Source: SCUS01 sp966211675 (GTDB taxonomy: Bacteria; Myxococcota_A; Polyangia; Polyangiales; Ga0077539). From it: a stretch of 64,000 bases of DNA. Positions 30,500 through 38,639 of this stretch are shown here, piece by piece (the stretch's first letter is position 1; every line of letters starts with the position of its first letter). The position numbers and the translations under genes are program-made. The notes under the pieces are model-generated. The model ran no database searches. It saw only the letters and a list, made by a program, of their open reading frames with translations, and was not told where the DNA came from. The DNA is taken from contig CBIHPK010000007.1 of the NCBI GenBank assembly GCA_966211675.1, positions 1 to 64,000 on the forward strand, written 5' to 3'.

Positions 30500-30823
30500 T
30501 CAAGACCCCTGCTTCGAGGCCTCGCGGGCCGCGACCGGCGGGTGCTCGTGCCCCTGCGCCTCGTCGTGCTCGTGCTCGTGATCCGTCGCCGCCGCGGCGG
30601 GCTTCGCTCCCTGCGGCTTGAGGTTCACCGCGGTGCCCTCGGGGAGCGACCCGAGCGGCATCCCCAGGAGCTCCTCGGCCATCTCCCGCAGGTCGTGCCG
30701 GTGCTCATGGGGCATCTCGTCCTCCGGGACCTCCACGTCGATCACCAGCGACACCTTGCCCGTCACCGCGTCCTGCCGGTAACGGAGCGTCACCCGCCGA
30801 CGGTCCTGCCTCCCCTCCTTCAT
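30500..30823 (-). CDS. Small protein with His-rich tail, coupled to upstream gene
   Basis: A 107-residue protein. The N-terminal 70 residues read as two strands (RVTLRYRQ, KVSLVIDVEVPED) and a helix (HEHRHDLREMAEELLG). The tail is strongly His/Glu/Asp-rich (DHEHEHDEAQGHEHPP) and could bind divalent metal. I do not recognise it. The strand-strand-helix layout and its partnership with a larger gene recall DUF2997-type small proteins encoded next to DUF1257 proteins, but this is only a resemblance. Its ATG overlaps the stop of the upstream gene (ATGA, 4 bp), so the two products are made together. Confidence 0.65.
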   Translation of the reverse strand: MKEGRQDRRRVTLRYRQDAVTGKVSLVIDVEVPEDEMPHEHRHDLREMAEELLGMPLGSLPEGTAVNLKPQGAKPAAAATDHEHEHDEAQGHEHPPVAAREASKQGS

Positions 30824-31425
30824 GCCTTCACCACCACCGTGACCTCGTAGCCGCCGCGCACGTCGCCCCGCTCGTCGATGCTCTCCACCTCGCCGAGCTG
30901 CCTCGCCCGCTCCTCCAGCGCCCGCCGGTACACCCGGTTGAGCGCCTCCTGCAGCGCCGCGCGCACCCCGGGCTCCTCCCGCGTGAGCGCCGCCGCGTTC
31001 TCCGCCTCGAGCCTCGCGGCGGTCTTCGCCCGCTTGTCCTCGAGCGCCTTCTCCGCCCGCTCCTGCGCGACGGCCTTCGCGCGCGCCTCGTCTGCGGCGT
31101 CGCCCTCCGTCACCGCCGAGGTGCCCGTCGCGGTCACCGTCGCGTCCACCGCGTGGCTCACCGTCACCGAGGTCGCCCCCGCGTCGAGCGTCGCGGTCAC
31201 CGGCCCGAAGCGACGGGTCATCGTCCCGTCGGGCTGCGCCTCCCACCCCTGCGCTGCGAGCACCTCGCGCAGCGTCGCGCCCATCGCGTCGCCCTGGAGC
31301 ACCGGCAGCATGCGCACCGCGATCACCACCTGGTCCTCGACGTGGACCGCCGCCTCCAGGTCGCGCGTGCGCACCGCCCTCCCGAGCGCCTCCCATTCCA
31401 GATCGAGCAGCATCCCGCAGGTCAT
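30820..31425 (-). CDS. Hypothetical protein with alpha/beta head and coiled-coil body
   Basis: A 201-residue protein. Residues 5-100 look alpha/beta (LLDLEWEALGRAVR, QVVIAVRMLPVLQG, LREVLAAQGWEAQPDGTMTRRFGPVTATLD). A Thr/Val-rich strand segment follows, then a long charged helix from about 110 to 180 (ARAKAVAQERAEKALEDKR) that probably forms a coiled coil, ending in a strand YEVTVVVKA. The 'ALREVLAAQGW-x-G-F-G' portion is reminiscent of DUF1257/Ycf35-like or of accessory X domains in multi-gene ATPase systems; I cannot confirm either. Start uncertain: ATG at 31425 or the in-frame ATG at 31413 (LLDLEWEAL), neither with a clear ribosome site. It is divergent from yhhQ, 88 bp away. Confidence 0.6.
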   Translation of the reverse strand: MTCGMLLDLEWEALGRAVRTRDLEAAVHVEDQVVIAVRMLPVLQGDAMGATLREVLAAQGWEAQPDGTMTRRFGPVTATLDAGATSVTVSHAVDATVTATGTSAVTEGDAADEARAKAVAQERAEKALEDKRAKTAARLEAENAAALTREEPGVRAALQEALNRVYRRALEERARQLGEVESIDERGDVRGGYEVTVVVKA

Positions 31426-31513
31426 GTCCGGTGTCCGTGGCGGTACCACGCGACCGATCGGCCCGCACCCCCGATGGTGCTCGCGGCCTCTCTCACGGTA
31501 GACAGCACGCACC

Positions 31514-32209
31514 ATGGCCGACGACCCCACCCGCCCCGTCGCACCGCGCTTCCGGTACTTCGACCTCATCGTCGGGGTCTTCGTCACGGCGCTCATCACC
31601 AGCAACCTCGTGTCCGCCAAGGTCGCCCAGCTCGGCCCCTACAAGCTCGGCTGCGGGATCTTCGTCTTCCCGATCTCGTACATCTTCGGCGACGTGCTCA
31701 CCGAGGTGTACGGCTACGCCCGGAGCCGCAGCGTCATCTGGATCGGCTTCGCCTGCGGCGTGCTCACCTCCGTGGTCTTCGTGGTGGCCGACCTCATGCC
31801 CCCGGCGCCGGACTGGCCCCACCAGGCCGCGTTCCACACCATCCTGGGGCAGCTCCCGAGGGTCGTGGCCGCGAGCCTCGTGGCCTACGTGGTGGGCGAA
31901 TTCTTCAACAGCTTCGTGCTGGCGCGCATGAAGGTCCTGACCGGCGGACGGCACCTCTGGATGCGCACCATCGGATCGACCCTGGTGGGCCAAGGGGTCG
32001 ACAGCGCGGTCTTCTACCCGCTCGCGTTCTTCGGCATCTGGAGCACCTCGACGGTGGTCGACGTCGCCTGGCACAACTACCTGATCAAGTGCGCGGTGGA
32101 GACGCTCTTCACCCCGCTCACCTACGTCGTGGTGAACTACCTGAAGCGCGCCGAGCGCGAGGACGTGTTCGACACCGACACGGACTTCAATCCGTTGAAG
32201 GTGCTGTAG
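31514..32209 (+). CDS. yhhQ: Queuosine precursor transporter, YhhQ family
   Basis: A 231-residue inner-membrane protein with about six helices, of the VUT/YhhQ family that imports 7-cyano- or 7-aminomethyl-7-deazaguanine for tRNA queuosine. Family landmarks are ITSNLVSAKVAQLG in helix 1, IFVFPISYIFGDVLTEVYGYARSR, VAYVVGEFFNSFVLARMK, and RTIGSTLVGQGVDSAVFYPLAF. No preQ1 riboswitch-like structure is visible in the 88-bp leader. No other queuosine gene is in the window, which fits salvage rather than synthesis at this locus. Confidence 0.93.
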   Translation: MADDPTRPVAPRFRYFDLIVGVFVTALITSNLVSAKVAQLGPYKLGCGIFVFPISYIFGDVLTEVYGYARSRSVIWIGFACGVLTSVVFVVADLMPPAPDWPHQAAFHTILGQLPRVVAASLVAYVVGEFFNSFVLARMKVLTGGRHLWMRTIGSTLVGQGVDSAVFYPLAFFGIWSTSTVVDVAWHNYLIKCAVETLFTPLTYVVVNYLKRAEREDVFDTDTDFNPLKVL

Positions 32210-32289
32210 CGAAGGGGCGATCGGGGAGAGAGAAGATGCGGACGGGGGAAGGGACTCCCGCCCGCGACGAGGGGGGAGCGGGATAAGGG

Positions 32290-33411
32290 TCAGTGCGGAG
32301 CGCCGCCGGCGCCCTGCTGCTGGAGCTGGCGACGGAGCTGCTCCATCACCTCCGGGGGGATCTGCGGAGACCCGCCGCCGGGGCCGCCCATGGGCATCCC
32401 CATCGGGGCCGCCGCGGGGGCCGCGGGCGCCGAGGCATCCGCCGCCGTGCCGCCGTCCGTCGGGAGCGGCGCCTGGAAGGCCGTCACCGCGGGGTTGACC
32501 GACTCGGCCATGGCGCGCGTCACGACGTACACCGTGTCGGTGCCCTCGCGCTGCGCGAAGGACTCGCTGTCGCCGCTGGTGTTGCCGAGGCGCACGGTGA
32601 CGGTCTGCGCCGCCGCGTCGCCGCCGCCGAGGTTGAGGGTGACCCGCGGGCTGTCCGCGGCCACGCCGGTGGTCGCCCCTTCGGGGGCGAAGTCCGTCGC
32701 TCGGAGGTTGGCCACCGAGTCGACCAGCGAGCCCACGCGCGCGGTGTCGAGGCGCTCGATGGTGGTGCCCGGCGCCGCCGTCCAGGTCTCGCCGTTGCGC
32801 GTGAAGCGGAACGTGCCGTTGCGGTTGACCCACTCCACCGACTGCACGCTGTCGCGGCTCGCGTGGGTGATCTCCCGGTTGCGCCAGTCGCGCGCCTCGC
32901 GCTGCACCATGGAGGTGATCGACTGGTCGACCTCGAAGGTCTCCGGCCGGCTGGGGACGCGCACCGCGGTGCCCGAACCCACCGAGGCGCCCACGAACAT
33001 GTCCACCACGGTGCTCGCGCCGCTCTTCAGCGTCACCCGCGTCGCGTGCGCGTCGTCGACCTCGAAGGTCGCGTGGCTCCCGGCGCTGCGGCCGCGGACC
33101 ATCGTGACCTTCATGTTGGCGAAGCGGTCGACGAGGTCTTCCACCGCGCGCGCCTCGGTGGGCCCGCGCCCCGGCGAGGTCATCACCCAGGCCCCGCCCC
33201 GCTTCTCGAGCTCGATGGTGCGCTGACCCTCCGGACCAGAGGCCCGGTGGATCGTCACATGGTCGATGCGCGCCGCGTCCACCCGCGACCACGGGTTGCT
33301 CGCCGTCGCCGCGCTGGTCGAGTCCGGCGACTGCGGGCGGTAGACGTACGCGGTCGCCGCGCCCAACACCGCCAGCACTGCCAGACCGATCCCGATGCCC
33401 TTGGAGTTCAT
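32290..33411 (-). CDS. DUF4340 domain protein of a Gld-type ABC module
   Basis: A 373-residue protein with a single N-terminal membrane helix (KGIGIGLAVLAVLGAATAYVY) and a periplasmic body of repeated beta strands: ARIDHVTIHRASG, RTIELEKRGGAWVMTSP, TRVTLKSGASTVVDMFVG, WRNREITHASRDSVQSVEW. This is the DUF4340 pattern, with its alternating 'force-residual-X' strands. The C-terminus is Ala/Pro/Met/Gly-rich and ends in a Gln-rich stretch (MEQLRRQLQQQG). DUF4340 proteins commonly follow GldG-like genes and are thought to be accessory to ABC-2 exporters. It lies 28 bp after the GldG-like gene as last cistron of the four-gene operon. Confidence 0.85.
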   Translation of the reverse strand: MNSKGIGIGLAVLAVLGAATAYVYRPQSPDSTSAATASNPWSRVDAARIDHVTIHRASGPEGQRTIELEKRGGAWVMTSPGRGPTEARAVEDLVDRFANMKVTMVRGRSAGSHATFEVDDAHATRVTLKSGASTVVDMFVGASVGSGTAVRVPSRPETFEVDQSITSMVQREARDWRNREITHASRDSVQSVEWVNRNGTFRFTRNGETWTAAPGTTIERLDTARVGSLVDSVANLRATDFAPEGATTGVAADSPRVTLNLGGGDAAAQTVTVRLGNTSGDSESFAQREGTDTVYVVTRAMAESVNPAVTAFQAPLPTDGGTAADASAPAAPAAAPMGMPMGGPGGGSPQIPPEVMEQLRRQLQQQGAGGAPH

Positions 33412-33439
33412 TGGCTCTTTCGTTCCTGCGTAGTGATGT

Positions 33440-35080
33440 CTAGAGGGTGATCTCGGCGCGCTTGCGGGCGCGCAGAGTCATCAGCACCACGCCCAGCACG
33501 CCCACGAGCAGCGGGAGGCCGATGATGCTGCCCCACTTGAAGAGCTGCTTCTTGGTGTCCGTCACCGCCTGGAGGCTCGGCTCCGAGACGTCCTTCGCGC
33601 GCACCGCGAGGAGGTCCGGGTCCTGGCTCAGCCAGTCGAAGACGTTGAGCAGCATCTGCACGTTGGTGGGCATCCCGTTCTGCAGCGGCGCGATCGCGCG
33701 CAGCTGGTCGATGTGGAACACCTTGCCCGAGCCCACCACCAGCAGCCGCGCCGGGTGCTCGCGCGTGGCGTGCGCCGGGGGGTGGTCCGTGTCGTTGGCC
33801 GCGAAGGCGCTGCGGAGCTGGCCCTCGAGGGCGGCGGCGACCACGTAGGAGGCCCGCGCGTTGCCGAAGATCTGCTGACGGCGCTGGAGCAGTTCGAGCG
33901 CGTCGAGCTCGAAGTTCTCGCGCTGCAGCACCGAGCGCTCGCTGGTGCGGCCGACCTCGGTGAACACGGTGCCGTTCTCCCGAGCGCGACCGTTGTTGAT
34001 CGTGAGCGACGAGACGAAGGGGAAGATCACGCCCGGCAGGCGGAAGACCGCCGGGTGCGCCGTATCGATGCCCGGTCCGCCCGCGTCACGCCGCGCCGCG
34101 AGGGCGGGGTAGGTGAACATCGGGATGCGCGCCCGGCCCTGCTCGATCTCCTGGATCGAGTCGCTGGCCTGGAAGTCGAGCACCACGTCGGGGTTGATGG
34201 TGACGCCGTAGCCCTCGAGCAGCGCGTTGAGGTTGCTCTCGTTGCGCGCCGCCGTGGGCCGGGTGTCCGAGCCGGTGATGGTGGTGCCGCCCGCGAACAC
34301 TGCGACGGAGCCGCCGCGCATCAGGTACGAGTTGATGCGCCGGAGCTCGCGCTCCTCGATGCGGCGCGACGGGCCCATGATGACCAGGCCCTTGATGTCG
34401 GAGGGGATGTCCTCCTCGCCGCCGTGCAGGTCGACCGTGCGCGTCGTGTAGCCGAGGTGCGCCTCCTGGAGGATGCGCGAGAGGTACGGCAGGGCGGTCT
34501 CGGGGGAGCCCTCCTCGTGGCCCGAGAGGAAGCCGATCGCCCGCTCCGGGTCGATCATCTTCTTCACGATGGAGGTGATCTGGTACTCCATGCCCTCGAC
34601 GCCGGGGTTCACGAAGGGGATCTGCTCCGTCGAGCGCAGGTACGAGAAGGTGATGCAGCGGAAGACCTCGGCGAGGTTCGCCTGGTCCGACGCGGTGTTC
34701 ACCGTCTGCAGCACGCGCTTGGTGCAGCTCGCGCCCTCCGCCTGGCGCTTGCGCTCGTCGTTGTCCGTGCGCACCCAGCGGACCTCCAGGCGGCCGCGGC
34801 TGGCGGCGACGTACTCGTCGAGCTGCTCGCGCAGCAGGCGCTCGTCGTCGTTGGCCGGCGCCGGCTGATCCGGGGTCCAGTAGATGGTGATGGTGAGGTT
34901 GTCCGTGAGGCGGCCGAGCGTGCGGCGCGTGCCCTGGGACAGCGAGTAGAGGCCGCGCTTGGTGAGGTCGAGGCGCGCGTGGAGCACCTTCACCGCGAGC
35001 ACGTTGAGGAGCACCACCGCGACGAGGGCGATGGCGACGAAGGCACCGGTCTCGGCGCGGGCTTGACTACGACGTTCCAT
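33440..35080 (-). CDS. GldG-like ABC-transport auxiliary membrane protein
   Basis: A 546-residue protein. An N-terminal helix (GAFVAIALVAVVLLNVLAVKV) precedes the GldG signature DLTKRGLYSLSQGTRRTL and ITIYWTPDQP. A large periplasmic domain follows (DEYVAASRGRLEVRW, ALPYLSRILQEAHLG, DIKGLVIMGPSRRIEERELRRINSYLMRGGSVAVF, related to the 'ABC-type uncharacterised' domain), and a C-terminal helix (SIIGLPLLVGVLGVVLMTL). The ATG at 35080 has GGAG six bases upstream; a GTG four codons earlier overlaps the permease gene. In Bacteroidota GldG works with GldA and GldF; here the same trio may export or remodel something in the envelope. Confidence 0.88.
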   Translation of the reverse strand: MERRSQARAETGAFVAIALVAVVLLNVLAVKVLHARLDLTKRGLYSLSQGTRRTLGRLTDNLTITIYWTPDQPAPANDDERLLREQLDEYVAASRGRLEVRWVRTDNDERKRQAEGASCTKRVLQTVNTASDQANLAEVFRCITFSYLRSTEQIPFVNPGVEGMEYQITSIVKKMIDPERAIGFLSGHEEGSPETALPYLSRILQEAHLGYTTRTVDLHGGEEDIPSDIKGLVIMGPSRRIEERELRRINSYLMRGGSVAVFAGGTTITGSDTRPTAARNESNLNALLEGYGVTINPDVVLDFQASDSIQEIEQGRARIPMFTYPALAARRDAGGPGIDTAHPAVFRLPGVIFPFVSSLTINNGRARENGTVFTEVGRTSERSVLQRENFELDALELLQRRQQIFGNARASYVVAAALEGQLRSAFAANDTDHPPAHATREHPARLLVVGSGKVFHIDQLRAIAPLQNGMPTNVQMLLNVFDWLSQDPDLLAVRAKDVSEPSLQAVTDTKKQLFKWGSIIGLPLLVGVLGVVLMTLRARKRAEITL

Positions 35081-35082
35081 GG

Positions 35083-35865
35083 TCAGCTCCACCGCCGGCT
35101 CTCGAGGGAGCGCGCGGTCGCCAGAAGGCAGATGAAGATCACGCTGCAGAAGTAGATGATGTTGCGGGCGTCGATGACCCCGCGGGCGATGCTCGCGAAG
35201 TGATAGTCGGGGCAGAGGTACTCGATCACCGACGCGGCGCCGCCGAAGAAGATCAGCGCCTTGTTCATCAGGAAGAACACCGCGCCGACGATGAAGCTCA
35301 CGAAGAACGCGGTGATCTGGTCCTTGGTGAAGGAGCTCACCATGACGCCGAAGGAGATGTACGCCGCGCCGCCGAGGAGCAGGCCGAGGTAGCCGCCGGC
35401 GACGGGGCCCCAGTCGAGCTCGCCCATGCGCGAGATGAGCACCGGGTAGCTGAAGGTGCCGATGATGCAGACCGCGAGCAGCCCGAGCGCGCCGAAGAAC
35501 TTCCCGAGGATGACCTCCCAGTCGCGCACCGGCTGAGTGATGAGCATCTCGAGGGTGCCCGTGCGGGACTCCTCGGCGAAGGTGCGCATCGCGATGGCCG
35601 GACAGATCAGCGGCAGCAGCCAGGAGATGCTGTTGAACATCGGCTGCAGCGTGGCCTTCCCCAGCGTCAGGAACGCGAAGGGGATGAAGAACAGGAAGCC
35701 CACCAGGAGCAGGAACATCCCGATCACGATGTAGCCGAGGGGCGACGAGAAGTACGAGACGAACTCCCGCCGCGCGATCGCCAGGGTGTTGTTGAGCGGC
35801 GTCCCGATGGAGCCGCGAGCCAGTGCGCCCGCGGGCTTCGTCGCCGTCGTTTCCGTATCAGACAT
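35083..35865 (-). CDS. ABC-2 type permease, GldF-like
   Basis: A 260-residue membrane protein with six predicted helices and a cytoplasmic N-terminus. Landmarks are NTLAIARREFVSYFSSPLGYIV, the conserved ABC-2 segment AMRTFAEESRTGTLEMLITQPVRDWEVILGKF, and YISFGVMVSSFTKDQITAFF. It is the transmembrane half-transporter of a GldA/F/G-type system. It overlaps the ATPase gene by 8 bp upstream and is 2 bp from the GldG-like gene downstream, which supports one assembled complex. Confidence 0.93.
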   Translation of the reverse strand: MSDTETTATKPAGALARGSIGTPLNNTLAIARREFVSYFSSPLGYIVIGMFLLLVGFLFFIPFAFLTLGKATLQPMFNSISWLLPLICPAIAMRTFAEESRTGTLEMLITQPVRDWEVILGKFFGALGLLAVCIIGTFSYPVLISRMGELDWGPVAGGYLGLLLGGAAYISFGVMVSSFTKDQITAFFVSFIVGAVFFLMNKALIFFGGAASVIEYLCPDYHFASIARGVIDARNIIYFCSVIFICLLATARSLESRRWS

Positions 35866-36901
35866 CGCTGGATGACTCCTTCGTCGCCGCGCTGGTATCC
35901 GAAGCCTTCGAGCCCGCGTTGCGCCGCGGAGCCCCCTCGCCCACCGTCAACTGACGGAAGACCTCTTCGAGCTGCACCGCCTCGCGGCGAAGCTCCAGCA
36001 GGTCCCACTTGTTCTCCACGGCCATGCGGAAGAAGTCCCGGCGCTGGTCGCCGGAGCCCTTCACGCTCACCTCGAGCGTCGTCGCCCGGTCGTCGCCCGG
36101 CAGCTCGCGCACCACGGCGCCCGCCGCCACCCGCTTGACCGCCTCGATCACCGGGCCCGACTTGCGCACCGACTCGTCCTTGCCGGCGTCGATGGCGAGC
36201 ACGTACTTCACGCTCCCGCTCTTGGCCGCGAGCTCGTCCGGCGCGCCGTCCGCCACGATCTTGCCGCGGTTGACGATGAGCACCCGCGCGCAGGCCTCCT
36301 TGACCTCCGCGAGGTCGTGCGTGGAGAGCATGATCGTGCGCGTCTTGCCGATCTCCTTGATGTACGAGATGACCTCCGCGCTCTCGTTGGGGTCGAGGTC
36401 CGCGGTGGGCTCGTCGAGGATGAGGATGGGCGGGTCGTGGATGAGCGCCTGCGCCAGGCCCACGCGCTGCCGGTAGCCGTAGGAGAGCTCGTTGATGGTC
36501 TTGGCGAGCACGTCCTTGAGCCCGCAGATCTCGACCACCTCCTTGATCTTGGCGCGGCGCTGGTCCTTCGCGATCGCGCGCAGGTCGGCGGCGAACTCCA
36601 GGTACTCGACCACGCCCATCTCGGGGTAGAGCGACGCGCGCTGCGGGAGGTACCCGAGCACCGAGCGCACCGAGAGCGGGTCGTCGAACACGTCGAACCC
36701 GCCCACCTTCGCCGTCCCCTCGGAGGGCGAGATGAAGCAGGTCAGGATCTTCATCGTCGTGGACTTCCCCGCCCCGTTGGGCCCGAGGAACCCCACCACC
36801 TCGCCCCGGCGGATCTCGAAGCTGAGCCGATCGACCGCGCGCTGGGCGCCGTAGACCTTCGACAGCTCCCGGGTCTCGATCATCACGTCACTGGTCGCCA
36901 T
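35858..36901 (-). CDS. ABC transporter ATPase, GldA-like
   Basis: A 347-residue cytosolic ATPase with Walker A GPNGAGKST, Q-loop LGYLPQRASLYPEMGV, signature LSYGYRQRVGLAQAL (Y in place of the common G), Walker B LILDEPTADLDPNE and H-loop STHDLAEV. The C-terminal 100 residues form the extra regulatory domain common in drug/polysaccharide ABC-2 ATPases, ending in a Ser/Thr/Lys-rich tail. First gene of the operon; a divergent promoter region of 175 bp separates it from the thioesterase gene and contains an 8-bp dyad. Confidence 0.94.
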   Translation of the reverse strand: MATSDVMIETRELSKVYGAQRAVDRLSFEIRRGEVVGFLGPNGAGKSTTMKILTCFISPSEGTAKVGGFDVFDDPLSVRSVLGYLPQRASLYPEMGVVEYLEFAADLRAIAKDQRRAKIKEVVEICGLKDVLAKTINELSYGYRQRVGLAQALIHDPPILILDEPTADLDPNESAEVISYIKEIGKTRTIMLSTHDLAEVKEACARVLIVNRGKIVADGAPDELAAKSGSVKYVLAIDAGKDESVRKSGPVIEAVKRVAAGAVVRELPGDDRATTLEVSVKGSGDQRRDFFRMAVENKWDLLELRREAVQLEEVFRQLTVGEGAPRRNAGSKASDTSAATKESSSDV

Positions 36902-37008
36902 TCGATATATGCCTTCGGTGAAGCCAACATTTCGCCGTCGCCCCGGCGGGCGCGCATCCTAGTCAGCGAGTCTCGCAAGTCAACGAGGGAGAGAACCGGC
37001 TGCGCGCG

Positions 37009-37031
37009 CGTGAAACCCCCTTCGTTTCACG
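37009..37031. promoter_or_regulatory. 8-bp dyad, candidate operator
   Basis: CGTGAAAC and GTTTCACG flank a 7-base spacer, 46 bp upstream of the thioesterase start and 108 bp upstream of the divergent ABC operon. AT content in the arms is high for this genome. The form suits a TetR- or GntR-type repressor; no regulator gene is adjacent. Confidence 0.4.
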
Positions 37032-37076
37032 GATATTCCCGCGCCTCCATCCCGCCTCGGGCGTTAGCCTCCTCGC

Positions 37077-37490
37077 ATGTTCCGCTACGAACGCCCGGTG
37101 CGCTTCGCCGAGGTCGACGCCGCCCGCATCGTCTTCTTCGCCCGCTACCTCGACTTCTGCCACGACGCCCTGGAGGCCCTCTTCGCCGCGCTCCCCGGCG
37201 GCTACCCCCACCTCACCATGGTCCGCGGCATCGGCATCCCCTCGGTGCGCGTCGAGGCCGACTACCACGCGCCCATGCGCTATGGCGACGTCGCCCTCAT
37301 CGACATCTCCGTCGAGCGCCTCGGCGCCCGCTCGGTCACCTTCGTCCACGCCCTCACCCGCGCGGCCGACGGCGTCCGCTGCGCCACCATCCGCCAGGTC
37401 GTCGTGCTCAGCCGCCTCGACGTCCTCGGCTCCATCGAGATCCCCGACGACGTCCGCGCGCTGCTCACCCCGCACCTGATCTTACCCTGA
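37077..37490 (+). CDS. Hotdog-fold acyl-CoA thioesterase, 4HBT/YbgC-like
   Basis: A 137-residue single-domain thioesterase. The N-terminus FRYERPVRFAEVDAARIVFFARYLDFCHDALEALF matches the 4-hydroxybenzoyl-CoA thioesterase class. The catalytic Asp sits in EVDAARIVFFARY, where classical YbgC has D-x-x-G-(V/I)-V-(Y/F)-x-x-Y; here Ala replaces the Gly. Following strands include SVRVEADYHAPMRYGDVALIDISVERLG. It hydrolyses an acyl-CoA of unknown chain. The gene is monocistronic or shares a transcript with the kinase-like gene 77 bp downstream. Confidence 0.88.
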   Translation: MFRYERPVRFAEVDAARIVFFARYLDFCHDALEALFAALPGGYPHLTMVRGIGIPSVRVEADYHAPMRYGDVALIDISVERLGARSVTFVHALTRAADGVRCATIRQVVVLSRLDVLGSIEIPDDVRALLTPHLILP

Positions 37491-37567
37491 CCGGTAATCC
37501 TCCTGTCCTCCCGCTGCTTCCTCGCCGCGGGGGCGCCGTGCGGCTACACTCGCCCGCGAGTCCCGCG

Positions 37568-38635
37568 ATGAACGTCTCCCGCCGCCACCTGCTCGCCCTC
37601 GGCCTCGGCGCGATCGCGGCGCGATCACGGCGAGCCCTCGCGCAGACCCCGCCGGTCCCCGCCTCCAGCGGCGCCATCCCGCCCAACCCCTTCGCCGAGG
37701 GCGCCGCCGACCTCGTCGTCGCCCCCGTCGTGGCTCCCGTCGTGGCACCTGTCGCCGCTCCCGTCGTGGAGGCCTCCTCGGTGCCGCCCAACCCCTATGA
37801 CGCGGGCGTCCGTCGCTACGGAGACCTCATCGAGGAGGACATCGTCCGAGCGCTGACCGAGGCCCCGATCCAGTCGGCGCGCAACGTCGGCAACACCTCC
37901 GTCAACCTTCGCTGCGACCTCGACGGGTCCATCGACGGGGCCTTCAAGCCCGCCGAGACCCGGCACGTCGACCACTGGCGCGCGGAGATCGGCGCCTTCC
38001 GCGTGGCCCAGATCCTCGGCATCGACCGGGTGCCCCCGGCGGTGTTCCGCCGGGTGTCGCGGGAGGAGCTCGCGGGCGTCGACGCCTCGCGCCTGCTCTT
38101 CCGCGGGGGATGGGCCCGTGGGGCGATGATCTACTGGGTGCCGGTGCTGCACCGCGCGGGAATCTTCTCCGGCGAGGCCCTCACCGAGTGGACCAACCAG
38201 CTGGTGGTGGGCGTGGACGTCCCCGCCGACGCCCGCCGCCGCGCCGAGGAGATCTCCACCCTGATCTCCTACGACTTCATCATCGGCAACTGGGACCGCT
38301 GGCACGGCACCAACACCCTCGTCGACGCGCACGGCGGCCTCGTCTACCGCGACAACAACGGCGGCTTCCTCGAGCCCCTGCCCCGGTGGAAGATGGAGAT
38401 CATCTTCTCGTTCCTTCAGCGGGTGCAGCGCTTCTCCCGGCGCTTCGTCGACCAGGTGCGCGCGATGACCCTCGCCTCGCTGCGACGCGCGATCGCGAAC
38501 GACGCCGACGGCACCGAGGCCCTGCTCAACGACGCCCAGCTCCGCGCCATGATGCGCCGACGATCGACCTTCCTGGAGTACGTCGACGCCCTCGTGGGCA
38601 TCCACGGCGCCTCGGAGGTCTACTTCTTCGAGTGA
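37568..38635 (+). CDS. Exported FAM20/HipA-like atypical kinase
   Basis: A 355-residue protein with an N-terminal Arg-Arg signal (SRRHLLALGLGAIAARSRRALAQ; twin-arginine-like or Sec), a Pro/Ala/Val repeat linker (about residues 28-75) and a kinase-like domain. Visible elements are the nucleotide-binding Lys in GAFKPAE (K127), an acidic helix HWRAEIGAFRVAQILG, a catalytic-loop-like segment IIGNWDRWHGTN (D243, N249), and a metal-binding VYRDNNGGF (D262). The order 'K ... E ... N-x-DR-x-x-x-N ... DN-G' is that of FAM20C-type secretory kinases and of HipA relatives. It would therefore be a phosphotransferase outside the cytoplasm. The substrate is unknown; no obvious partner adjoins it. The single ATG gives the signal peptide. 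Confidence 0.75.
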   Translation: MNVSRRHLLALGLGAIAARSRRALAQTPPVPASSGAIPPNPFAEGAADLVVAPVVAPVVAPVAAPVVEASSVPPNPYDAGVRRYGDLIEEDIVRALTEAPIQSARNVGNTSVNLRCDLDGSIDGAFKPAETRHVDHWRAEIGAFRVAQILGIDRVPPAVFRRVSREELAGVDASRLLFRGGWARGAMIYWVPVLHRAGIFSGEALTEWTNQLVVGVDVPADARRRAEEISTLISYDFIIGNWDRWHGTNTLVDAHGGLVYRDNNGGFLEPLPRWKMEIIFSFLQRVQRFSRRFVDQVRAMTLASLRRAIANDADGTEALLNDAQLRAMMRRRSTFLEYVDALVGIHGASEVYFFE

Positions 38636-38639
38636 CCGC

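Noticed and set aside
31426..31513. preQ1 riboswitch upstream of yhhQ
   Set aside because: No pseudoknot-forming aptamer signature is visible in the 88-bp leader.
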